64,000 nt of DNA from Sporosarcina psychrophila (GCF_001590685.1 NZ_CP014616.1:3967001-4031000), one strand, 5' to 3'; positions 56,029 through 63,922 are shown, counted from the stretch's first letter. Numbers and translations are program-made. Notes: generated by a model not told the origin, from the sequence alone.

Positions 56029-56970
56029 TTAGTTACCTAAAAAAGATTTTTTAAAGAAGTCTAATTGGTAATCTAACGAATAGGAGTCATTATAGTAGAA
56101 TGCGGGACCTTCAGCATAAAAGACATTGCCATTTTTTACTGCCGGGATATTGTTATACCAGTTTGAGTCAAGAAATGTAGTATCTTGACCTTCTCTAACC
56201 ACGTTTAGTACTAAGAAATCACCAATATAGTCACCAAATACTTCTTCTGAAATTGTAAAATAACCTGGGTCAAGTACCACATCTTCTACAGATTGGGGCA
56301 TTTTCAAGCCCATCGCTTGGTATATAATTTCCGTTCCACGTCCCCAGTTATCTCCGAATAAAGAGATTTGCTTATCATAGTTTCCTGCTACAGTAACCGT
56401 TACATCTTCACCATATTTTTCTTTTATTTCTTCACCTACTGCTTGAGAACGTACTTTAAAATCTTCTACCCAAGCAGTTGCTTCAGCTTCTTTATTAACA
56501 ACTTTAGCAACTTCAATATGTTGTTCTAGATAGCCTACAGCACCGTATGTAAATAACACTGTTGGCGCAATTTCTTGTAACTTGGCAGCATCTTCCACAT
56601 CTACTGAACCAATAATTAAATCTGGGTCAAGTTCGATAATTTTTTCATAATCATCACTTGCTATAACTTCAGCATTTGCTAACCCTTCAGCAAAGTTTGG
56701 ATTATCTTTTAACCAAGAATCTGCGCCGACAATATTAACACCTAATTGGATTAAATCTCCCGCGTATAATGATAAAACGACTACACGTTGAGGATTAGCG
56801 GGCACTTCAATTGGACCTGATTCTGATTGATAAGTGATTGTATCAGATGTTGTTTTAGACGTTTCTGTATCGTCATTTTTTGTTGTTTCTTCCTTAGTTG
56901 AATCCTCATTTCCACATGCTGCTAATACAAGCATTAAAGCTGCTACTATAAATATAAGCCGTTTTTTCAT
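56029..56970 (-). CDS. Siderophore-binding lipoprotein (FhuD/FeuA-like)
   Basis: A 313-residue protein with signal peptide and lipobox LAAC, a Thr/Glu-rich linker, then a siderophore-binding fold: NPQRVVVLSLYAGDLIQLGV, ELDPDLIIGSVD and NGNVFYAEGPAFYYND near the end. It lies between the ATPase and the permeases in the second Fur-regulated operon. The type of siderophore cannot be determined, though the esterase at the end suggests a cyclic trilactone. Confidence 0.92.
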   Translation of the reverse strand: MKKRLIFIVAALMLVLAACGNEDSTKEETTKNDDTETSKTTSDTITYQSESGPIEVPANPQRVVVLSLYAGDLIQLGVNIVGADSWLKDNPNFAEGLANAEVIASDDYEKIIELDPDLIIGSVDVEDAAKLQEIAPTVLFTYGAVGYLEQHIEVAKVVNKEAEATAWVEDFKVRSQAVGEEIKEKYGEDVTVTVAGNYDKQISLFGDNWGRGTEIIYQAMGLKMPQSVEDVVLDPGYFTISEEVFGDYIGDFLVLNVVREGQDTTFLDSNWYNNIPAVKNGNVFYAEGPAFYYNDSYSLDYQLDFFKKSFLGN

Positions 56971-56972
56971 CG

Positions 56973-57761
56973 TTATTCTCCTTTTATAAGATCATATGTA
57001 ATACACATTGGTTTGTTTGAACGAGGGTCTTTACAAATTACGGCATCAATATCGAAGACTTTATGTAAAACTTCTGGTGTCATCACTTCTTCTGGCGTTC
57101 CAGATTTTATTAAAGATCCATTTTCAAGAGCAATCATAAAATGTGAAAATCTTGCCGCATGATTTAAATCATGTAACACCATAACAATTGTTCGATTTTC
57201 TTGTACATTTAACTTTTGTAACAGTTTTAACACTTCGAGTTGGTGTGCCATGTCTAAATATGTTGTAGGCTCATCTAAAAAAATTATGTCTGTATTTTGT
57301 GCCAGAGCCATCGCAATCCAAACGCGTTGTTTTTGTCCTCCTGAAAGTTCATCTACTAAGTCATCTTTAAATTCATAAACGTTTGTAGATTTCATTGCCC
57401 ACTCAATTATTTTCTTATCTTCTTTTTTCAAGTTTCCAAAACCTGATTGATATGGAAAACGTCCATAAGAGACCAATTCTTCAACTAAGAGTCCAACTGC
57501 ACTATCTTGCGTTTGTGGTAGTATTGATAGTTCTTTTGCCATTTCTTTTGTATTCCGCTTCTGTATATCAGCTCCATCAAGCAAAACTTGTCCTTTTTGA
57601 TAAGGAATAATTCTTGTCATTGCTTTTAATAATGTAGATTTTCCACATCCATTTGACCCTATAATTGTGGTAATCTTCCCATCAGGAATCTCAATTGTTA
57701 AGCCGTTAACAATTACTTTTTTGTCGTAACCAACTTCAACGTTACTAACCTTCATTCTCAT
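56973..57761 (-). CDS. Iron-siderophore ABC transporter ATPase (FhuC/FecE type)
   Basis: A 262-residue ATPase: Walker A GSNGCGKST, signature LSGGQKQRVW, Walker B IIFLDEPTTYLD and VLHDLNHAARFSHF. First gene of the operon, GGAGGT twelve bases upstream; a Fur box lies 28 bases before the start. The ATG at 57755 is an alternative start. Confidence 0.94.
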   Translation of the reverse strand: MRMKVSNVEVGYDKKVIVNGLTIEIPDGKITTIIGSNGCGKSTLLKAMTRIIPYQKGQVLLDGADIQKRNTKEMAKELSILPQTQDSAVGLLVEELVSYGRFPYQSGFGNLKKEDKKIIEWAMKSTNVYEFKDDLVDELSGGQKQRVWIAMALAQNTDIIFLDEPTTYLDMAHQLEVLKLLQKLNVQENRTIVMVLHDLNHAARFSHFMIALENGSLIKSGTPEEVMTPEVLHKVFDIDAVICKDPRSNKPMCITYDLIKGE

Positions 57762-57788
57762 TTACTATTATTACCTCCTAAACGAAAA

Positions 57789-57803
57789 TGATAATCGTTA
57801 TCA
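57789..57803. promoter_or_regulatory. Fur box of the 53-57.8 kb iron operon
   Basis: TGATAATCGTTATCA fits the Bacillus 7-1-7 Fur consensus with one change and sits just upstream of the ATPase gene. Confidence 0.85.
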
Positions 57804-57948
57804 ACTAGAGCCTGCGTTTAAATTATGACCTTTTTCAAATTATTTGTCAAGGACAACTTTGGAAGACAAAATTTTAGTACTTTTCCCGCTGATTTCTCAG
57901 CAATAAGTAGGCATAACCACGAAAATAACTATGTATATTTGTACAAAA

Positions 57949-58203
57949 TCACTTGTTTTCCTTCATTAAATGATCCTCGAATCCATATAAACATCAAGCT
58001 ATTTAAACAATGGTCGTGTGACGTAAAACCCGGTCTAAAATTGCGGTTGCTTCCTGAAAGAATACGTCCCATGTACATTTACCGTCAGGATCATAATCTT
58101 CTTTTCATATCGCATATCAATAAGTTGAAAAACAGCCTCGCATCTTCTGCCTCAATTGGAAGATAACCAATCTTATTGACAATCAAAAGCGGTTCTTACG
58201 CTC
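57949..58203 (-). pseudogene. IS21-family IstB ATPase relic
   Basis: Minus-strand frames read LLIVNKIGYLPIEAEDARLF, FFQLIDMRYEKKIMILT, WDVFFQEATAILDRVLRHTT and EDHLMKENK. These correspond to the IstB stretches L.VDEIGYLPI, LISRRYE..S.I.TSN, W...F.D...A.AILDRLLHH and the C-terminal KDHL. Stops and frameshifts separate them and no IstA remains. Confidence 0.8.
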
Positions 58204-58216
58204 TTTTCGGAAAAAA

Positions 58217-58375
58217 ATCGGTATCTGTGCAACAAACAACTACGAATAATTCACCGAATTGTATAAAAACACAAAGAAGATTAGATATTATAGTAAATAC
58301 CTAATCCACGCCTTATAAATATGTAACTGTGGTGAATTGTCCGAATAACCCCGTGCATAGGTACCTGAAATTCAA
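58217..58375. repeat. Dispersed intergenic repeat, type A, well preserved
   Basis: GTGCAACAAACAACTACGAA head, the same hairpin as in the 52.7 kb copy, CACGCCTTATAAATATGTAA, a CCCCGTGCAT segment and end AGGTACCTGAAATTCAAA. A second end-like motif, CGCGCAGATACCTGACACTC, follows and leads into the DUF421 stop codon. Confidence 0.9.
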
Positions 58376-58407
58376 ACTGATTAGTTTCGCGCGCAGATAC
58401 CTGACAC

Positions 58408-59049
58408 TCAGTGTTTTATAGTCGGTATGGCTAAGTTCTTTTCATTTTTTAAAGAAATATGCAGTTCAAGATTGCGATTGATAGAGGCAAAAAAAACATC
58501 TTTTAGATCATTAACTCCTTGATTGTCTAATTCTTGTTTTAGCCATGCTTCATCTAAATTAACATCTCTTAACACGTCTGTGTAAAGTGTTCCTTCTACG
58601 ATAACAGGAAAGGAAATCGTAGACGTTGGTTTTATGATATTCATATCTTCTAGCGTCACCGAATTCTTTTGTGGTTTTTTTAATACACTTAATGCCCCGT
58701 TTGCTTCAATAATTGCTGTTTCTACTTCGTTAATATCAAATACATCTTTTTCTCTAAGCATTTGAAGGATATTATCAATAGAATAACGAATTTTCTTTAA
58801 GTTTTCATTTACAAATTTCCCATTTTGAAGGACAACGGTTGGTTCAAATGTTAGTAATCTGCCTATTTTACGATTAGATATTTTCCATCTCGTAACAATC
58901 CTTTGAAAAACGCCAATCGCAATGATAGCAAAAGCAGTCGGTAAATGTTTAATATCAGGTTCAGCAATATCAGCTCCAACAAGTGCTCCTAATATGATGA
59001 CGATTAAAAAGTCAAATACCGGCAATTCACCAATGGCACGTTTCCCCAT
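58408..59049 (-). CDS. DUF421 (YetF/YdfR-like) membrane protein, probably 5'-truncated
   Basis: A 213-residue frame beginning MGKRAIGELPVFDFLIVIIL. In the DUF421 family this G(K/R)R..GEL..FD motif normally follows a first transmembrane helix, missing here; the ATG has no ribosome site and is preceded within 40 bases by repeat-type sequence (ATACCTGCG...TGAAATTGA). Two helices and the C-terminal domain (SIDNILQMLREKDVFDINEV, GTLYTDVLRDVNLDEAWLKQ) remain. It is likely a non-expressed 5' truncation. Confidence 0.75.
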   Translation of the reverse strand: MGKRAIGELPVFDFLIVIILGALVGADIAEPDIKHLPTAFAIIAIGVFQRIVTRWKISNRKIGRLLTFEPTVVLQNGKFVNENLKKIRYSIDNILQMLREKDVFDINEVETAIIEANGALSVLKKPQKNSVTLEDMNIIKPTSTISFPVIVEGTLYTDVLRDVNLDEAWLKQELDNQGVNDLKDVFFASINRNLELHISLKNEKNLAIPTIKH

Positions 59050-59084
59050 AAATAGATACCTGCGTCCATGACTGAAATTGATTA

Positions 59085-59229
59085 ATAATAGTAATTATCA
59101 CAACAAAAAGATGAACAATTTACTCAATTGAATGAAAAACCAAAGAAGATTAGATATTATAGTAAATACCTAATCCTCGCCTTATAAATATGTAATTGTA
59201 GTTAAAAATTAGAATAGCTTTATGCACAG
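59085..59229. repeat. Type A repeat interrupted by the IS3-family element
   Basis: Head CACAACAAAAAGATGAACAA, AAAGAAGATTAGATATTATA, AATACCTAATCCTCGCC, TATGTAATTGTAGTTAAAAA and TTTATGCACAG, after which the IS begins. Its end resumes at 60543 as CAGGAACCTAAATATA, matching the CGCAGATACTTGAAATTA tail of other copies. Confidence 0.85.
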
Positions 59230-59308
59230 TGGTCGACCCCCTTAAAACGGACAAAATAGGGTATAGAATATACAAAGCCTTATTATTCTATTTAAAGGAG
59301 AGGTTATT

Positions 59309-59650
59309 ATGTATATCCGGAAAAAGTTAAAAAAGCGTCGTTCAACATTTGAAACAAAATTATATGCGGTTACACAAGTGATAGAGTTCAACCGAAACAA
59401 AAGGCTTGTTGCCGAAGAAATTGGCTTCAGTGTAAATTCAGTAATTAATTGGGTCAAAACCTTTGAACAGCACGGTGAGACTGGTCTTCAATCGAAATAC
59501 CCAGACTTACTATCAGATGATAGGATTGAATTAGAACGCCTACGTTGCTTTGAGAGGAAATATTATCAACAACAAGAGGAGATTGAAATTCTAAAAAAGT
59601 TCCAGGTCTTTCTCAAGGAGAACGAAAACAAAAGTCATATGATGCCATAA
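59309..59650 (+). CDS. IS3-family OrfA (helix-turn-helix)
   Basis: A 113-residue DNA-binding protein behind AAAGGAGAGG. Helix-turn-helix in KRLVAEEIGFSVNSVINWVK, then a leucine-zipper-like coiled coil (ERLRCFERKYYQQQEEIEIL). The slippery A AAA AAG (59593-59599) lies near its end; a -1 shift gives KVPGLSQGERKQKSYDAITS and joins it to OrfB. Confidence 0.92.
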   Translation: MYIRKKLKKRRSTFETKLYAVTQVIEFNRNKRLVAEEIGFSVNSVINWVKTFEQHGETGLQSKYPDLLSDDRIELERLRCFERKYYQQQEEIEILKKFQVFLKENENKSHMMP

Positions 59651-59655
59651 CTTCT

Positions 59656-60507
59656 TTGAGAAAGGAATATTCGGTTGAAAGACTTTGCAAGACACTTGGT
59701 GTATCAAAAAGTGGGTATTATGATTACATGAAGCGCCCACAACAAGGACCATCAGATCGTGATCTCCGAGATATTAAAGCTATAAAACGAACGTATAATA
59801 AGAGCAAAGGTACTTATGGTTGTAAACATATTGCAGGAGAACTTAAAGAAAGAGGCCACATTATAAACCATAAACGCGTGGCCAGATTAATGCATGAATT
59901 GAATTTAGCATCTAAGATAAGAAAGGCAAGAATCACTAGAGAAACAAGAACAAACCTTGTTGGCCATGTTTATCCAAATATATTAAATCGAAATTTTGAT
60001 GTAGATTCTCCGAATCTAAAATGGGTTATGGACCTCACCGAAATCAAAGCAGAGGGCGCAAAACTGTTCATTTCAGCTATTGTTGATTTGTTCAATCGAG
60101 AACTAACTGCGCTGGCTGTTGGTTCCAGGCCGATTTATGAGCTAGTGGAAGCTACTATTAATATGGCAATGAATGAACGTGATCTTCAGTCGATGAAAGG
60201 CATTCTCTTCCATACCGATCAAGGAAGTGTCTTTACATCACTTCAGCACCATAAGAAATCAAAGGAACTTGGCTTTACGCCAAGTATGTCGAGAAAAGCA
60301 AACTGTTGGGACAACGCGGTCATTGAAAGTATCTTTTCTCACTTCAAAACCGAATTTGATTTTCATTATCCTTTGAATAATTATGCACAGGCTAAAATCG
60401 ACTTACTGGCCATCCGCAACTACTTTAACAATGAGAGAAGCCAAAAACGTTTAGGGTATAAGACACCTAAAGCCTTCTTGGAAGCGCACTTGTTACCTCA
60501 AAGCTAG
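59656..60507 (+). CDS. IS3-family OrfB (DDE transposase)
   Basis: A 283-residue catalytic part with rve integrase core: VMDLTEIKAEGAKLFISAIV (first Asp), FHTDQGSVFTS (second Asp) and NAVIESIFSHFKTE (catalytic Glu), followed by NNYAQAKIDLLAIRNYFNNE and the family end RLGYKTPKAFLE. N-terminal HTH_21 region KTLGVSKSGYYDYMKRP. The TTG called as start is only nominal, as expression is expected as a fusion with OrfA. Confidence 0.95.
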   Translation: MRKEYSVERLCKTLGVSKSGYYDYMKRPQQGPSDRDLRDIKAIKRTYNKSKGTYGCKHIAGELKERGHIINHKRVARLMHELNLASKIRKARITRETRTNLVGHVYPNILNRNFDVDSPNLKWVMDLTEIKAEGAKLFISAIVDLFNRELTALAVGSRPIYELVEATINMAMNERDLQSMKGILFHTDQGSVFTSLQHHKKSKELGFTPSMSRKANCWDNAVIESIFSHFKTEFDFHYPLNNYAQAKIDLLAIRNYFNNERSQKRLGYKTPKAFLEAHLLPQS

Positions 60508-60573
60508 TATTTAACTGCGTCCGATATATAGGGGGCAAACCACAGGAACCTAAATATAATCTACCGTCACCAT

Positions 60574-60843
60574 TCACCCTACACTACTTAAACTCCGTCT
60601 CCACTTCCGTCCATCCCTACGATGCGTTGGTGGTATGTGATGGTAATAGACGAATGGGAGACCCATGTCCTTGACACTTTCTACATAAGTCCAATTTACA
60701 TAGGTAAGATCACCTCTTCTAGATAGCCCATTTCCAAGTTCTTCATCAACGATCGTAATCGTCCCACTATCCCTCTTTCTCAGATTATCAATCAATTCTT
60801 GTGTGTCTTTATTGTTACCCAATATGATAAATGCTCTCTTCAT
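60574..60843 (-). CDS. Small hypothetical protein
   Basis: An 89-residue frame from ATG 60843 with an AGTGGGG site upstream. It reads KRAFIILGNNKDTQELIDNL, a possible small alpha/beta fold, then NGLSRRGDLTYVNWTYVESV, and ends with a basic tail PPTHRRDGRKWRRSLSSVG that may be replaced by foreign sequence. Not recognised. Confidence 0.5.
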   Translation of the reverse strand: MKRAFIILGNNKDTQELIDNLRKRDSGTITIVDEELGNGLSRRGDLTYVNWTYVESVKDMGLPFVYYHHIPPTHRRDGRKWRRSLSSVG

Positions 60844-60949
60844 CCATATAACCCCACTTCCCATTTTAATAAACCCCATATTTAAGTACAGCAAGTTAGC
60901 CTTATGTTGAATTACTCGATCATAATTCAGAAACTAATGCACGCACTTC

Positions 60950-61020
60950 TTATAAGTCTATAGTATCATAAAATCAGAATAAATAAATAGTTACCACTTA
61001 TATTTGCCTACTAATTGCGT
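60950..61020. repeat. Dispersed repeat, type C, copy 2
   Basis: TTATAAGTCTATAGTATCAT, then AAAATCAGAATAAATAAATA and CACTTATATTTGCCTACTAA; same block order as 11862-11930. Confidence 0.45.
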
Positions 61021-61379
61021 GGTTGCAACAAACAATAGTATACAATTCACATAATTGCACAAAGATTAGAGGGGTTAGGCTTTTTTATCTTTCAAAACCC
61101 TTAACACTGTAAACTTCCACTTTCTTATCGTTTCCCCATTGGTAAACTGATTGGTAAGTCTAACGGCAATCGCTGATAAAAACTTGGCAGAAGTGGTTCG
61201 TTCTTATGGTCGTAATCATTACCAGCGTGAAGAAAAAGTAAATTTCATCACGTTGTATCCTTTTGCGAATGGTTTGTCTACATAGAGTATGAAAGCATCG
61301 TTCGTCTAAGCAAAAGACATCATGGATCCATAAAGGTTTTTTTTTGTAGCGAAGGATACCTGCGCACAACATACTCGAT
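61021..61379. other. Intergenic DNA, no supported gene
   Basis: A 78-codon minus frame (61160-61396) is rich in Cys, Phe and Arg and has no ribosome site. The segment may hold an unrecognised transposase fragment, but nothing can be defended. Confidence 0.4.
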
Positions 61380-61530
61380 CGGCACCTGTGTAACAAAAAC
61401 CAATTCTCTAAATTGTATAAACACGAAAAAAAAGATTAGATATTATAGTAAATACCTAATCCACGCCTTATAAATATGTAATTGTAGCAAGTATTCAAAA
61501 TGTCGACACATTACCTGAAATTAATATTCT
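61380..61530. repeat. Dispersed intergenic repeat, type A
   Basis: GGCACCTGTGTAACAAAAAC head, hairpin ATTAGATATT/AATACCTAAT, CACGCCTTATAAATATGTAA, end CATTACCTGAAATTAA about 10 bases from the msrA stop codon. Confidence 0.85.
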
Positions 61531-61533
61531 CCC

Positions 61534-62004
61534 CTACTTATACCTACTTAATAGTTCTTCTGGAATATGACAATAATCATTTGGACATCTAGCTAACCTA
61601 TCTTGATGTTCTTCTGCACTTCTCACATAGTTTGTAAGAGGTAATACTTCAACAACTATGAGGTCATAATCATTTCTCCCACTAAGAAACGTCTTTGCCT
61701 CTTCTAAGTGTTCAGGCTTTTCACTATATACGCCTGTTCTGTATTTTTCGCCAACATCCTGTCCTTGTTTATTCAAACTGTATGGATCAATGATTTCAAA
61801 TAAATACCCCATTAATTCGCTGATTGTTACAACTGTCGGATCAAATCCTGTTTTTACACATTCGGCGTACCCATCATAATTACCCTCAAGTGTATGACTT
61901 GTTCCATTAGCTCTTCCTGCTTCTGTAAACGTAACTCCGGGTAACGTTTTTATAAAAGCTTGTACTCCCCATAAGCATCCACCTGCAAAATATACTACTT
62001 CCAT
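61534..62004 (-). CDS. msrA: Peptide-methionine (S)-S-oxide reductase
   Basis: A 156-residue MsrA that reduces the S epimer of methionine sulfoxide in proteins. The catalytic cysteine is Cys-9 in FAGGCLWGVQ (usually GGCFWG), and GNYDGYAECVKTGFDPTVVT contains the conserved Glu and Asp. The end EEHQDRLARCPNDYCHIPEE replaces the usual EYHQ/YL motif; cysteines there may act as resolving residues. ATG preceded by AAAGGAGAG. Monocistronic. Confidence 0.93.
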   Translation of the reverse strand: MEVVYFAGGCLWGVQAFIKTLPGVTFTEAGRANGTSHTLEGNYDGYAECVKTGFDPTVVTISELMGYLFEIIDPYSLNKQGQDVGEKYRTGVYSEKPEHLEEAKTFLSGRNDYDLIVVEVLPLTNYVRSAEEHQDRLARCPNDYCHIPEELLSRYK

Positions 62005-62197
62005 ATTACTCTCCTTTTTGTTGAAAAATCACAAGAAATCCATTCCAAGTAAATAGGAAAAAACTGTAATCACCTTATTCTAAATCTATAACTAGAGATC
62101 TACAGCTTTAGTTACCAGTTCATCTAATACATTACAAAAAAATTCATTTTTTTTTGGATTTCGAGTTTTTTGATTAGCATCATGCAGCGTATATTTC

Positions 62198-62425
62198 TTA
62201 GACAAATTCAATTTTGGCCATAACTTTCTGGATATAGCGTGGGAAAAAGTAAGCTGCAAAAAAGGCACAAATGAAAGCTCTACTCCATGTTATTAACCAT
62301 GTTTTCAAAAAGGTACTTCCATACCCAATATTAATTGACACTAATACAAACGAAATAAACATACTAATACTAAAAGCCATTAAAAAAGCAAAAATCAATT
62401 GTTTATAGCGTGCTTTAATTCTCAA
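62198..62425 (-). CDS. DUF2798 small membrane protein
   Basis: A 75-residue protein, TTG start behind AAGGAGGAG. Two transmembrane helices: KQLIFAFLMAFSISMFISFV and SRAFICAFFAAYFFPRYIQK, the DUF2798 layout. It lies downstream of the MarR gene, with a perfect 10-3-10 palindrome just before it, so it is probably a MarR target, perhaps tied to a membrane stress or efflux response. Confidence 0.85.
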   Translation of the reverse strand: MRIKARYKQLIFAFLMAFSISMFISFVLVSINIGYGSTFLKTWLITWSRAFICAFFAAYFFPRYIQKVMAKIEFV

Positions 62426-62439
62426 AATACTCCTCCTTA

Positions 62440-62462
62440 ATTATCTTACCTAGTAAGATAAT
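62440..62462. promoter_or_regulatory. Perfect palindrome, probable MarR operator
   Basis: Arms ATTATCTTAC and GTAAGATAAT around CTA, exactly symmetrical, located between the MarR stop and the DUF2798 ribosome site. Size and AT-rich character fit a MarR dimer site. Confidence 0.75.
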
Positions 62463-62511
62463 TACTTATAGAAAAAGTGTACCACTTTTCACAACAATTC
62501 TCTAATGTATT

Positions 62512-62946
62512 TTATAATTTTTGATTCAGTTTTTGAAATACTGAAATCATTTGATCCAGTTCATTTTCTTCTAAATCCACTAGTAGCTGCGTAAAACTCA
62601 TAACACGACTTTTAATTATTTGGTCAACAATCTTTTCACCTTCTACTGTTAAAGTCAATTCCACGATTCGTTTATCTTTCGGAGAACGCTTTTTTTGAAT
62701 TAAATTATGTTTTAAAAGTGTTTCCGTTAAAACAGTACATCCACCCGAAGTGATGCCTAAATAATTTGTAATATCACTTGCTCTACATTTTTCTACATGA
62801 TGCAAATGTATAAGAATCGTAATATGACCATTACTTAATTTATATTCCGTTTTAGGATAAAAGTTTTGTTTTGCTTTCATTTTCCCAAAAACATCTTGGA
62901 ATACATTTTGAAATTGCTCTAATTTATCTGTACGTTTGTTATCCAC
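62512..62946 (-). CDS. MarR-family transcriptional regulator
   Basis: A 144-residue winged-helix protein: NGHITILIHLHHVEKCRASD, ITNYLGITSGGCTVLTETLL as the recognition helix, and the wing KKRSPKDKRIVELTLT with the conserved DKR. Dimerisation helices at both ends. It probably represses the DUF2798 gene through the palindrome at 62440-62462; an imperfect AACAAAAATTTGTT near 62985 may serve autoregulation. Confidence 0.92.
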   Translation of the reverse strand: MDNKRTDKLEQFQNVFQDVFGKMKAKQNFYPKTEYKLSNGHITILIHLHHVEKCRASDITNYLGITSGGCTVLTETLLKHNLIQKKRSPKDKRIVELTLTVEGEKIVDQIIKSRVMSFTQLLVDLEENELDQMISVFQKLNQKL

Positions 62947-63047
62947 TTAAAAGCTCCATTCTTTTATTTCATATGCTTATATAGTAACAAAAATTTGTTA
63001 GGAACTCTTATGATAGAGCGGCATCGACCCCCATTATTTTATTTGTA

Positions 63048-63196
63048 AAATCGGTACCTGCAACAAACAACAACAAACAATTTACACAATTGTATTAAAA
63101 CGCAAAGAATATTAGATATTATAATAAATACCTAATCTACGCCTTATAAATATGTAATTGTCTGAATGGCGCCATGCACAGCGTACCTGAAATTAA
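63048..63196. repeat. Dispersed intergenic repeat, type A, well preserved
   Basis: GGTACCTGCAACAAACAACA head, AAAGAATATTAGATATTATA, AATACCTAATCTACGCC, TTATAAATATGTAATTGTC and the end GCGTACCTGAAATTAA, whose last bases overlap the stop codon of the truncated ISL3 transposase. Confidence 0.9.
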
Positions 63197-63688
63197 CTCT
63201 TTTTCTTTTTCATTGCGAAATCATCGATACAAATCGCTTCAATCTTCTCTGTATTTATTACCAATACACTTTTTTTGATAATTACAGATTGTGCTCTTTT
63301 TAACGTCGACTAAGTGTTTCGTTAGATAGACTGCAGCAGAGACATAACTTTGTGTCAGTGAAACTTCCATAATGGTTTCTTTCAATCGTTTGGTTTTCTT
63401 CGTTTTATTGTCAATAAAACAATTTCCGGCAAAAGTCGTCTGATGACATGATGGATTATCACAAAACTTTTTTCGATTAGATAGCGTAACAATTACCTTT
63501 TTATCTTGAATCGGCAAATCTTGAAAGTTTCGATTATAGTGAGAGTGGACTCGAGAAGATACACTTTGACAGGAAGGACACACACATTCTTTTCGAGTAG
63601 ATGTCACAAAGAAATAAATGAAATCTGAAGATATGTCCATACCTGTACAAATCAAGTTTTCGTCAAGTAATGTGATGAGTTCATCCAT
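63193..63688 (-). pseudogene. ISL3-family transposase, N-terminal relic
   Basis: ATG 63688 with AGGAGGGA upstream. The frame reads an ISL3 N-terminus: MDELITLLDENLICTGMDIS and the zinc-ribbon pair CVCPSCQSVSSRVHSHYNR and CDNPSCHQTTFAG. After a frameshift near 63250 a second frame gives NTEKIEAICIDDFAMKKKKS with the catalytic DDFA motif, then the stop supplied by the type A repeat end. About two thirds of the transposase is gone. Confidence 0.85.
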
Positions 63689-63922
63689 AAAGCAATCCCT
63701 CCTACAATCTTTCAACTTCACAATAACGGAATATACTGCTAATTTAACCAACTGTGGAAAGAACCTATTTGGCGCTTATACCTCCAGAACCATGAATATA
63801 TCAAAAGGCTCCAATTCTATAGCGTGCAGAATTGAAGCCACATAATATAATTTTATTATCACTATCTATTTTATAGATGTGAGTTAAAACTATGAAACTT
63901 AGTAAAAGTTAACCGAATCTAT

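Larger units (their letters stand above)
59230..60542 (+). mobile_element. IS3-family insertion sequence (IS150-like), apparently complete
   Basis: 1313 bp. Imperfect terminal inverted repeats: left TGGTCGACCCCCTTAAAACG GAC; right end, read inward on the other strand, TGGTTTGCCCCCTATATATC GGAC; both give TGGT...CCCCCT...CGGAC. A 3-bp duplication CAG flanks it (59227-59229 and 60543-60545). It carries orfA and orfB in -1 register with a slippery A6G, so the active OrfAB transposase can be made by programmed frameshifting. It is inserted inside a type A repeat. Confidence 0.9.

Noticed and set aside
58217..58375. Type A repeat as a riboswitch or T-box leader
   Set aside because: It lies at gene 3' ends rather than in 5' leaders, next to unrelated genes, and shows no T-box or known aptamer motifs.
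61160..61396. 78-codon minus-strand frame
   Set aside because: No ribosome site and no motif; possibly a transposon fragment but not supportable.
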